Source: Candidatus Gastranaerophilales bacterium
Lineage (GTDB): Bacteria; Cyanobacteriota; Vampirovibrionia; Gastranaerophilales; Gastranaerophilaceae
Assembly: GCA_947625495.1 (NCBI GenBank)
Contig: CANQOQ010000005.1
Span: forward strand, 19,798-83,797
Reading direction: 5' to 3'
Length of the DNA: 64,000 nt
Notes under the pieces: generated by a model
The model's database searches: none
What the model was told of the DNA's origin: nothing
Seen by the model: the letters and a program-made list of their open reading frames with translations, nothing else
Program-made: the position numbers and the translations under genes
In this document: positions 55,306 through 63,338 of the stretch, one piece after another
How positions within the stretch are numbered: position 1 is the stretch's first letter
Layout of the letters: every line of letters begins with the position of its first letter

Positions 55306-57737
55306 AATTTTTTTAACTGAGCAAAAGCCGCATCAAGTGCTTTAATACCTTGTGTAGAAAAATCTACAATATACATAGAAGATGAACCAATTTCTTTTAT
55401 TTCGGTAATTTTTCCTATGCCGAATTTAGGGTGAAATACTCTGTCACCTGCCTTCAGGTCATTCGAGTAATTAATATTTTTGCTGATATCAGAGTTTTTT
55501 TTCTCTCTGTTTTGTTTTTCAAGAACAAGTTTTTTTATCGGATTATCTTCTAAAAGATTTTTTATGCGTTCTTCATCATTTGAAGATTTATGCGGATTTT
55601 TTTTAATGACAAAACTTGTATTATGGCTGACTTTTTTTGAAGGCGCAATGAAATTTTTACCAAAGGATGAAACCGATTTAATACTTCCATCGGGATTTTC
55701 AGAAATATTACTGCGGGATTTAATTGTATTAACGGCAGTTTTAAAAGTATAAGAATCGGTTGAGCCATCCGATTGACAAAAATCTAATAACTCTGAGGGA
55801 ATTTCTGACAAGAATCTGCTTGGATTATAGTATTTATAATCTCCCCACATTTTTCTTCTCTTGGCATAGCTTAAGAAAAGATTTTTTTTAGCTCTGGTAA
55901 TGCCGACGTACATAAGCCTTCTTTCTTCCTCCATTTCGGAAGGAGAATCAAGAGAACGTGTATGAGGAAAGATTCCTTCTTCAAGTCCGGAGAGAAAAAC
56001 AGTATCAAATTCAAGACCTTTTGCACTATGGAGAGTCATTAAAGTAATAGATTTAGAGTCATCAGTATAAGAATCGATGTCACTTACCAAAGAAACTTGA
56101 GAAAGAAACTCACCCAATATATCTTCATCCTGCGGAGTAAATTCTTTAGCTACGCTGATAAATTCCTGCAAGTTATCAATTCTTGATTCAGCGGTTGTTT
56201 CATCTTCATTATCCTTTATATCTTGAATATACTGTGATTTTTCAAGAACATATCCGATAAATGCAGGTAAATCCATTTTATAGAAGGCACTTTGAAAATC
56301 ATATATAAGTTCATAAAATCCTTTTAATTTTGTTTTGACGGCAGGTGAAAATTCGTCATAATTTTCAATATCGGCTAAAATATCAATAAATTTTGTATCT
56401 GAGCTGTTTGCAATCTCAAGCAGTTTATCAACAGTAGCAGGGCCGATAGAGCGCTTTGGAACATTAATTATTCTTTTTAAACTCTGAGAATCGGAAGGAT
56501 TATAGATTAATTTTAAATATGCAATAATGTCTTTAATTTCTTTACGGTCATAAAATTTCAATCCGCCAACAACCTTATAAGGAATATTAGAAGCCATACA
56601 AGCTTCTTCAATGGCTCTTGATTGGGAGTTAGTTCTGTATAAAACTGCCATATCAGATAATGATTCCGTAAGAGCAAGGCGTTTGACTTCTCTTACAAGA
56701 TTCATAGCCTCATCACCTTCATCATTAGCTTCATAAAGGCTGATTTTATTTCCTTTTCCGAGATTAGAATATAAATTTTTACTTATTCTTTGCTTATTAT
56801 TGCAGATTACGGTATTTGCGGCATCAAGAATAGTTTCAACAGAACGGTAATTTTGTTCAAGTTTTACAAGGTGAGTTTTTTTAAAAGCGGATTGAAGATT
56901 GAGGATTATTCTATAATCAGCCCCGCGCCAGCTGTATATCGATTGGTCAACATCACCCACGACACAAAGACTTTTTTCTTCGGGAATATCCTCTTCATCT
57001 TTGTTATTTGTATATATTGATTGAATTAATTTATACTGGCATAAGTTAGTATCTTGAAACTCGTCAACCAGAATATGTTTAAATCTGTTAAAATATTTTT
57101 CTCTAACAATATTTGAGTTTTCGAGCAATTTTACGGACAAAACAAGCATATCATCAAAATCAAGCGCATTATTATTTTGAAGAAGCTTTTGATATTCCAT
57201 AAAAATTTGAGCATATTTTTCCGTTCTGAAATCTCTGGCTCTGGTTGCGTATGAATATGCATCAAGCATTTTATTTTTCGCATTTGAAATAATAGTTTTT
57301 AGAAGCTTGGGCTGATAAATTTTTTCATCCAGAGAACAATTTTTTATAGCAGTTTTTAAAATAGTATTAGAATCTGTATCATCATAGATAACAAATTTGT
57401 TATCGTAAGATTTACCGTTTTCGTCGATATATTCCTGAATATCGGTTCTGAGTATTCTTCCAGATATTGAATGGAAAGTACCAATCCACATTTTTTTTGC
57501 TTTTTCTTCGCCAATCATGGCGGAAAGTCTTTGCACCATTTCTTTTGCAGCTTTATTAGTAAAAGTAACGGCAAGAATTTCATAAGGTGAAACACCTGAA
57601 TTAACAAGATTCGCAATTCTGGTTGTAAGCACTTTTGTTTTGCCGCAGCCTGCACCTGCCAAGACAAGTATAGTACCTTTGTCTTGTAATACTGCTTCTT
57701 TTTGCTCCCTGTTTAATCCCTCTAAAATATTTGACAT
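55302..57737 (-). CDS. pcrA: UvrD/PcrA-family DNA helicase
   Basis: An 811-residue SF1A helicase: NREQKEAVLQ near residue 9, Walker A AGAGCGKTKVLT near 27, VDEFQDTN near 221, VGDVDQSIYSWRGAD near 254, TLHSAKGLEFDTVFL near 570 and ITRAKKNLFLSYA near 620. The C-terminal Tudor-like KAGDRV-type domain (AGDRVFHPKFGIGKI near 760), which contacts RNA polymerase in PcrA/UvrD, is present. The middle of the tail is a low-complexity linker. Confidence 0.93.
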   Translation of the reverse strand: MSNILEGLNREQKEAVLQDKGTILVLAGAGCGKTKVLTTRIANLVNSGVSPYEILAVTFTNKAAKEMVQRLSAMIGEEKAKKMWIGTFHSISGRILRTDIQEYIDENGKSYDNKFVIYDDTDSNTILKTAIKNCSLDEKIYQPKLLKTIISNAKNKMLDAYSYATRARDFRTEKYAQIFMEYQKLLQNNNALDFDDMLVLSVKLLENSNIVREKYFNRFKHILVDEFQDTNLCQYKLIQSIYTNNKDEEDIPEEKSLCVVGDVDQSIYSWRGADYRIILNLQSAFKKTHLVKLEQNYRSVETILDAANTVICNNKQRISKNLYSNLGKGNKISLYEANDEGDEAMNLVREVKRLALTESLSDMAVLYRTNSQSRAIEEACMASNIPYKVVGGLKFYDRKEIKDIIAYLKLIYNPSDSQSLKRIINVPKRSIGPATVDKLLEIANSSDTKFIDILADIENYDEFSPAVKTKLKGFYELIYDFQSAFYKMDLPAFIGYVLEKSQYIQDIKDNEDETTAESRIDNLQEFISVAKEFTPQDEDILGEFLSQVSLVSDIDSYTDDSKSITLMTLHSAKGLEFDTVFLSGLEEGIFPHTRSLDSPSEMEEERRLMYVGITRAKKNLFLSYAKRRKMWGDYKYYNPSRFLSEIPSELLDFCQSDGSTDSYTFKTAVNTIKSRSNISENPDGSIKSVSSFGKNFIAPSKKVSHNTSFVIKKNPHKSSNDEERIKNLLEDNPIKKLVLEKQNREKKNSDISKNINYSNDLKAGDRVFHPKFGIGKITEIKEIGSSSMYIVDFSTQGIKALDAAFAQLKKF

Positions 57738-57815
57738 GTATCTTTTATTTTTTTAAATTTGTGCTATTATAAATTATATTATAAAAATATTTATTTAGCT
57801 AAATTAGGAAAAAGT

Positions 57816-58379
57816 ATGTCTGACGAGAAGAAAAACGAACAACAGATTATGGTGCCTCTTGATGAGGATTTGGATACAGTAAAAACAACAGATTCAAATA
57901 CATTGGATGCTTTGGCAATGGAGCTGGCAACAATACAACAATCAGCAAAAAAAGTGGCAATAATCGGTTCAAGAAACTTGCCTATTACTCATCAGCAAAT
58001 AATTGAGATTTTATCTTATGCTCTTGTAATACAGGGTAATACGGTAATAACAAGCGGAGGTTCATCAGGTACTAATGCTGCGGCAATAAGGGGTGCTATG
58101 AAAGCAAATCCCGATAAATTGAGAGTAATTTTACCTCAAACAATCGGACAACAGCCCTCAGATGTTCAAGACCAATTAATAGGCGTACCAAATATTATTG
58201 AACATCCGGACAGATCAATGATGACACTGGCAGATGCGAGCAGAATTTGTAACAGAGAGATTATAGATGAATGTCAGCAGTTAATTTGCTTCTTATCTCA
58301 CACTTCAAATACACTACATAAAGCTATTCAACATGCAGAAGATTCACATAAAGTTGTTACTGCTTTTTATTTAGATTAG
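57816..58379 (+). CDS. DprA/LOG-like Rossmann-fold protein
   Basis: A 187-residue protein with a Rossmann-like core: KVAIIGSRNLPITHQQIIEI near residue 46, the GGSSGTNAAAIRGA nucleotide/phosphate loop near 75 and VILPQ near 101. It matches a short DprA-like protein common in cyanobacteria ('DNA recombination-mediator protein A'), but lacks the SAM and winged-helix domains of true DprA. DNA processing or nucleotide hydrolysis are both possible. The ATG at 57816 has AGGA upstream. It overlaps the convergent oxidoreductase by 23 bases. Confidence 0.72.
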   Translation: MSDEKKNEQQIMVPLDEDLDTVKTTDSNTLDALAMELATIQQSAKKVAIIGSRNLPITHQQIIEILSYALVIQGNTVITSGGSSGTNAAAIRGAMKANPDKLRVILPQTIGQQPSDVQDQLIGVPNIIEHPDRSMMTLADASRICNREIIDECQQLICFLSHTSNTLHKAIQHAEDSHKVVTAFYLD

Positions 58380-59634
58380 ATACAATGTCTTTTGCAGCAG
58401 CTTCTCCCATTGAGAAACAGTTTACTTGTGTCCTCAATGCTCCTTGTGATTCAAAATCCGCACTTAGTATTCTGCCAACGGCATATAAATTGTCATACTT
58501 ATCAGAGATTAATGCTTCTATCGGCAAGTAATATGTATTATTTGTAAATTCTAATTTATCATTATCTTTAGTATTTGAATGAACATCTATTGGATAATTT
58601 GAAGCTAAAGCAATATTTTTAGGCTTTTTTGAATTAATTATATTATCTTTTGTCATAGTATATTTGCATTTGACTCTATATGACTCACGAATACCCAATA
58701 TATCAGAAATATGAGATATAAAAGAGTTTTCAAATCCGGGAAAATATTTTTTACAGAAATTCCATAACCTGTATATTCTTTCTCTGCCTTGCTTTAAAGC
58801 TCTTGAATATACAAACGGGTCATTAGGGTTTTCACTATCGTCTAATATTATTCTTGGACAGTTAAAAGCAACTGATTCAGGCATATTAGCGACAGTAAAT
58901 ATTTGAAAATAAGCTGTATCTTCATATTCTAAAACTCCATCACTGACTGCCCGTTTAAATACAGGCTCTAAAGCCCATTTTTTATCATTATTCCAGGTAT
59001 AAGCAGTAGAAAGGTGAATATCACCATTTATTTTGCTCGAAGTTGTAATATCTCTGTTTTTATCAAGTTCCAGTATCCAATTAGAAAATTTTTTTAAATT
59101 AATACCCGATAAAATAAAGCGAAGAGAAGGACTTTGAAATTTTTCATCAGAATTTTGAAAATCACAATCTAAAAGTTTAAAAATTTCTCCGTTTGAAGTT
59201 GCGTCGATAATATATTTCGATTCAATATATAGCGATAACACTTTGTGATTTATAACAGAGTTAAAAGTATTATTTTCAGTTGAAAATTTAATAGTTAAAG
59301 GATGAGAAGAGAATAAAACATTGCATTTAACAGATGAAAGCATACTGTCGAATACAATTTTCAATAGTTCCGGATTAAACCATCCTTCATTATTGTCACT
59401 ATACGTGATTCTGGCACCATATTTATCGGCAAAATGCTTTAAATCATAATAATATTCGGTATTAATATTTAATGATTCTGTTTTCATGCAAGGAACAACA
59501 AGACCTTGTGTAATAGCTCCGCCAAGTACATCAGATTTTTCCACAAGAAGTGTATTTACTCCATACTTTGCCGCTATATATGCGGATGCAATTCCGGATG
59601 TTCCTCCGCCATAAACAATTAAATCATATTTCAT
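58357..59634 (-). CDS. FAD-dependent oxidoreductase
   Basis: A 425-residue flavoprotein. The N-terminal FAD motif is DLIVYGGGTSGIASAYIAAKYG (residues 4-25), with VEKSDVLGGAITQG near 32, and the C-terminal FAD-contact region LYAVGRILSADFESQGALRTQVNC-type near 390 includes the GALR loop. It resembles the FAD-dependent oxidoreductase group PF12831. The substrate is unknown. It is divergent from the MnmC-like gene and shares with it an intergenic region holding a 56-62-base palindrome. Confidence 0.85.
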   Translation of the reverse strand: MKYDLIVYGGGTSGIASAYIAAKYGVNTLLVEKSDVLGGAITQGLVVPCMKTESLNINTEYYYDLKHFADKYGARITYSDNNEGWFNPELLKIVFDSMLSSVKCNVLFSSHPLTIKFSTENNTFNSVINHKVLSLYIESKYIIDATSNGEIFKLLDCDFQNSDEKFQSPSLRFILSGINLKKFSNWILELDKNRDITTSSKINGDIHLSTAYTWNNDKKWALEPVFKRAVSDGVLEYEDTAYFQIFTVANMPESVAFNCPRIILDDSENPNDPFVYSRALKQGRERIYRLWNFCKKYFPGFENSFISHISDILGIRESYRVKCKYTMTKDNIINSKKPKNIALASNYPIDVHSNTKDNDKLEFTNNTYYLPIEALISDKYDNLYAVGRILSADFESQGALRTQVNCFSMGEAAAKDIVSNLNKKQ

Positions 59635-59703
59635 AATTAACCTCTAAATTATTTTATAATTATTTAAAAAAAAATAAAACTTTTTAAAATTGTTAATATT
59701 TAG

Positions 59704-59765
59704 TATCTATTAGATATATACTAATAATCTGTTAGTATTATTTATATATATCGAATAGATTTTAG
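59704..59765. repeat. Imperfect palindromic repeat, copy 1
   Basis: A 62-base AT-rich segment, itself a near-palindrome (ATCTATTAGATATATA at one side, TATATATATCGAATAGAT at the other). It matches the reverse complement of 60825-60886 at 52 of 62 positions without gaps. It lies between the divergent oxidoreductase and MnmC-like genes. Confidence 0.8.
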
Positions 59766-59795
59766 TCGATAATTCATTTGTCATATAATAGATAA

Positions 59796-60827
59796 ATGAA
59801 TAATTATAAATTTTATAAGACGGATGACAATTCAACGGGAATATATTGTGAAGATATGAAAGACATACTTCACTCAAAAACGGGCGCAAAAAAAGAAGCC
59901 TTTGATAAATTTATCAACCCTGTTAATTTTGACGAATTTTATAAAAATAAAAATAATATAAATATATTGGATATATGCTCGGGCGTCGGATACAATTTAA
60001 AAGCTGCATTATACAAATTAAAAAATAAATCAGTTTGTATAGATTGTATAGATACTGATATAAATTTATTTTTTACCTCACCATTTTTAGTTGACGGATT
60101 TAATGATATTGATATAAATTTACATCTGCTGCAGATGATAATAAGAAATGAGTATTCCATAATTGAAATTTATGACTCAGTAAATAAACTTTATAGATTA
60201 AATGGTGCTGAATTTTTTTCGACCTCTATGATGGATTTAATGGACTTTATTATAAACTTGGATTATTGAAACTATGGTCAGCTTATGAAAAATCATTTTT
60301 TACATAATATATATTATAATTATATTTCTAATAGCATGTATAATGAACTAAAACATAATAATTATATGAATTCAATAATTTATTACCATGTTACAGATGC
60401 AAGAAAATATATTCTTGAAACAAAAAAGACTTATGATGTTATTTTTCTTGACGCATATACGCCAAAAAAACAACCATCTTTATGGACAATTAATTTTCTG
60501 TTTGAAATAAAAAAACATATTGATGATAATTCCGTTATCGTTACATATTCAAAATCTACTCCATTTAGAAGTGCTTTAGTTGAACTCGGTTTTTCAGTCG
60601 GAAAAATTTTAGTTGATGATTCAGATATGGGTACAATTGCATCTTTTAATTCAAATAAAATTAAAAATAAACTTGATTCTTATGATTTAAATTTAATTAT
60701 GACAAAAAGCGGTATAACTTATAAAGATTCTAATTTATTATCAACTGATATAGAAATAATTAAAAATAGAGAAAAAGAACAAGTTATTTCTAACAGAATT
60801 TCAAGAACTCAATTTTCTAAATTATAA
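59796..60827 (+). pseudogene. MnmC-like (DUF752) SAM methyltransferase gene interrupted by one in-frame TGA
   Basis: Two pieces in the same frame, 157 and 180 residues, are separated by TGA at 60267-60269 and five sense codons before the next ATG (60285). Read through, they form one MnmC N-domain-like protein. HSKTGAKKEAF is near residue 28, the SAM motif ILDICSGVGYNL near 56, DVIFLDAYTPKKQPSLWT near 215 and VTYSKSTPFRSALVELGF near 245 in the joined numbering. The family methylates the wobble uridine modification of tRNA. One G-to-A change from TGG (Trp) would explain the stop. It is flanked by two palindromic repeats. Readthrough or split expression are possible but unsupported. Confidence 0.75.
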
Positions 60828-60886
60828 AAATCTATACGATATATATTAATAATATTCGTAGATTATTAATATATATCTATTAGATA
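60825..60886. repeat. Imperfect palindromic repeat, copy 2 (inverted)
   Basis: A 62-base segment starting at the stop codon of the MnmC-like gene. In reverse complement it matches copy 1 at 52 of 62 positions, with mismatches clustered at the centre. Because each copy is nearly palindromic, a direct alignment also works, but less well (43 of 56). Confidence 0.8.
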
Positions 60887-61016
60887 TTATTTTTGAACAA
60901 TAAATTTAAATTTTCATTTTAATAATTTTTTTTCAAAAAAAAGATATTAAACAAAAAAATAAAAAAAGAGGGATAAAGAATATGAAATAAAAAATTAATA
61001 TTTAGTGGAGGTTAAA

Positions 61017-61685
61017 ATGGACATTAACAATATAAAGTTAATGCTTGTAGAAGACCATAAACTTATACGAGTGGGAATAAAGACTCTGTTTGATGAGACA
61101 GAGGGATTTGAAGTTATAGCAGAGGCTGAATCAGGAAAAGAAGCTGTCACTAAAGCCGTAAAATACGAGCCTGACGTTATTTTACTTGATATAGCACTGC
61201 CGGATATATCGGGAATTAAAGTCCTTAAGGAGTTAGAGGACAATAATTGCTGTTCTAAAACAATTATATTGTCATCACATAATACCCCTGAAGAAGTAAT
61301 TAAATCGCTGTCTTTAGGCGCATATGCATACGTTATTAAAGATATAAACACTGATATTCTGATTTATATAGTTAAAACGGTTAATGACGGTGCAATGTGG
61401 CTTGATCCAAAGATTGTACCACTTCTAAGAGATAATTCACAAAAAATTATACCGGCTAAAAAAACTTCAAGAGTCAGTTTTAGAAATTCACATTCAAATC
61501 TCACTCAAAGAGAATATGAAGTTCTCAAGCTCGTTGTCGAAGGCAAATCTAATAATGATATAGCACAAGAGCTTTGTATTAGTGAACATACGGCAAAAGC
61601 TCATGTCTGCAACATTATACAAAAACTTCTGGTTGATGACAGAACCCAAGCTGCCGTTAAAGCTATAAAAGAAGGCATTGTATAA
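61017..61685 (+). CDS. NarL/LuxR-family response regulator
   Basis: A 222-residue two-domain regulator. The receiver (1-120) has acidic VEDHK near residue 12, the phospho-acceptor Asp in DVILLDIALPD near 58, a Thr/Ser at TIILSSHN near 87 and Lys in VIKDINTD near 108. The C-terminal LuxR HTH (about 160-222) has LTQREYEVLKLVVEGKSNNDIA and SEHTAKAHVCNIIQKL. No sensor kinase is adjacent. The ATG at 61017 has GGAGG 6 bases upstream; an in-frame GTG at 61005 overlaps that site and is rejected. Confidence 0.92.
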   Translation: MDINNIKLMLVEDHKLIRVGIKTLFDETEGFEVIAEAESGKEAVTKAVKYEPDVILLDIALPDISGIKVLKELEDNNCCSKTIILSSHNTPEEVIKSLSLGAYAYVIKDINTDILIYIVKTVNDGAMWLDPKIVPLLRDNSQKIIPAKKTSRVSFRNSHSNLTQREYEVLKLVVEGKSNNDIAQELCISEHTAKAHVCNIIQKLLVDDRTQAAVKAIKEGIV

Positions 61686-61781
61686 TTATTTATTTAAAGT
61701 TACGAAATATTAAAATTCTTTTATAAAATAACAAAAATTATAATAATGTGACTTATAATAAATAAAAAAATCGGAGGATTT

Positions 61782-62909
61782 ATGTCTGAAACAAAAACGG
61801 AAACAAGGAAAATAAACATTAAAGAGTTTCCTGTTGATATTCCTAATTTTAATGCATCTTTTGAACCTAAAGACTCTTTAATAAAAAAGTGGATTATTAA
61901 TTGGCTGTTAAGTGCTGTTAAAAAAAATCAAATAAAAGAAAATGATATACTTCCCTCTAAAAGTGAAATATCTGATTATTTAGGAGTTAGTATAGGAACA
62001 GTGCAAAATGCTATAAGATATGCCGAGGATGAAGGATATTTAAAATCAAAACAAAAAATAGGTACGTTAGTTTCTAATATTACAAATCCCATAACAGCTT
62101 TAAAAAAATCTACATCAAAGCGTGATAAAGCTGTTCTTGCAATAAAAAAATATATTATTCAAAAAGATTTAATATTAAATAAACACATTTGTTCCGCAAG
62201 AAAAATGGCTGAGATACTAAATATATCACAAAATACAGCCAGACTTGCTTATGAATTTTTGAAAAAAGAAGGTATTCTTGAATCAAGACAAACAAGAGGC
62301 AGTGAATCAAATTGGATTCTTGTGAAATATCCCGAACTCTCATTTGAAGAAATGAAACAAAGTGAAGTTATTAAAGCAGATACGCTTGTCTCAAAAATCA
62401 CAGATGATGTGAAGCTATATCTCTCAAAAAATTGCACAATAGGTGAAAAAATACCATCGCATGATTTTTTTGCCGGCCACTTTAATGTTAGTATTAAAAC
62501 AATCCATGATGCCATTTCAAAGCTTAATAAAGAAGGTATTTTAATTTCAAGACGAGGAAGATATGGAACTATACTCGCTCAAAATCCTTATAATACTATT
62601 CCCGATAACATTATATTCGCAAATGCTAATGACGCTTCTTTTTATAGTTACAGAAAAATTGAAAATAAAATTATTAATTATATAAAATCTGACTTTAAAG
62701 CCGGTGACAAACTTCCTTCAATGAAAGATTTATCGATTAAATTTCAGGTCAGCACTAATACTATTCGTAAAGCATTAAATTCAATAGCCGAACAGGGTTA
62801 TATTACATTTTCAAGGGGAAAATACGGCGGTACGTTTATTATTGATGTTCCTGAAACGCTTCAAAATCAACCATTTAAATGGCTTTCAATCAATCCCGAT
62901 TTTATGTGA
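61782..62909 (+). CDS. Regulator made of four tandem GntR-type winged-helix domains
   Basis: A 375-residue protein with no recognisable effector domain. Four winged-helix units occupy about residues 30-105, 112-185, 200-270 and 285-365. Each has the GntR pattern: a first helix, LPS/IPS-type wing lead, a recognition helix and a final wing. Examples are LPSKSEISDYLGVSIGTVQNAI, IPSHDFFAGHFNVSIKTIHDAI-type and LPSMKDLSIKFQVSTNTIRKAL. Unit 2 is the most divergent (CSARKMAEILNISQNTARLAY). A strong GGAGG ribosome binding site precedes the ATG. It may bind a repeated or long operator; the target is unknown. Confidence 0.8.
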   Translation: MSETKTETRKINIKEFPVDIPNFNASFEPKDSLIKKWIINWLLSAVKKNQIKENDILPSKSEISDYLGVSIGTVQNAIRYAEDEGYLKSKQKIGTLVSNITNPITALKKSTSKRDKAVLAIKKYIIQKDLILNKHICSARKMAEILNISQNTARLAYEFLKKEGILESRQTRGSESNWILVKYPELSFEEMKQSEVIKADTLVSKITDDVKLYLSKNCTIGEKIPSHDFFAGHFNVSIKTIHDAISKLNKEGILISRRGRYGTILAQNPYNTIPDNIIFANANDASFYSYRKIENKIINYIKSDFKAGDKLPSMKDLSIKFQVSTNTIRKALNSIAEQGYITFSRGKYGGTFIIDVPETLQNQPFKWLSINPDFM

Positions 62910-63093
62910 TTCTTATTATTAAAAAAACAATTTGTTTAATTAAATTTTACATATTCAAAATTCAATCAATAAAGAATAATTCTATAGTATAACACCAAAG
63001 ATATATGAAAAGAAACTACAAAAATGTTACAATAAAAATGTAATCCGCATAACTGCATTTCATAAAGGTATTAATAAAAAAATGGAGGTTCCT

Positions 63094-63261
63094 ATGTCAA
63101 ACGCTGCTACCGATTTATCTCACGGTTCTCAAACTATTACTTCTAAATTTACGGAAGAATTTGAAAAATATCTAAAAAAACAATCTTTAAAAACAACATT
63201 TAACGGTTGTGATATTGAAACTTTTAGTTGGTACAAGAAAATGTTAGGCATAGGTTGTTAG
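63094..63261 (+). CDS. Small 55-residue protein of unknown function
   Basis: An ORF beginning MSNAATDLSHGSQTITSKF and ending MLGIGC, preceded by a strong ribosome binding site (TGGAGG, 6 bases before the ATG). A perfect 15-bp terminator follows 17 bases after the stop. It has two cysteines, at residues 39 and 55 (the last residue), and a helical middle (TEEFEKYLKKQSLK). No signal peptide. The isolated gene with strong translation and termination signals suggests an abundant small protein or peptide; no function is recognised. Confidence 0.7.
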   Translation: MSNAATDLSHGSQTITSKFTEEFEKYLKKQSLKTTFNGCDIETFSWYKKMLGIGC

Positions 63262-63277
63262 GTTTTATATATGTTTA

Positions 63278-63315
63278 AAATAAAGAGAAGTTGAATTTAA
63301 CTTCTCTTTATTTTT
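63278..63315 (+). terminator. Terminator of the 55-residue gene
   Basis: Perfect 15-bp stem AAATAAAGAGAAGTT/AACTTCTCTTTATTT with a 6-base loop, then T. Confidence 0.88.
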
Positions 63316-63338
63316 AGTTGTATGTTACTATGTTAAAT

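Noticed and set aside
60267..60290. Selenocysteine insertion at the internal TGA
   Set aside because: MnmC-like proteins are not known selenoproteins, the expected residue is Trp-like, and the only stem right after the TGA (ATGA/TCAT) is too short for a bacterial SECIS.
59796..60827. Alternative genetic code with TGA read as Trp or Gly
   Set aside because: Several intact genes in the window end in TGA at the expected length, and no other reading frame is interrupted by TGA.
60831..60890. CRISPR or tandem repeat array
   Set aside because: Only two widely separated, inverted palindromic copies; no regular spacers and no cas genes.
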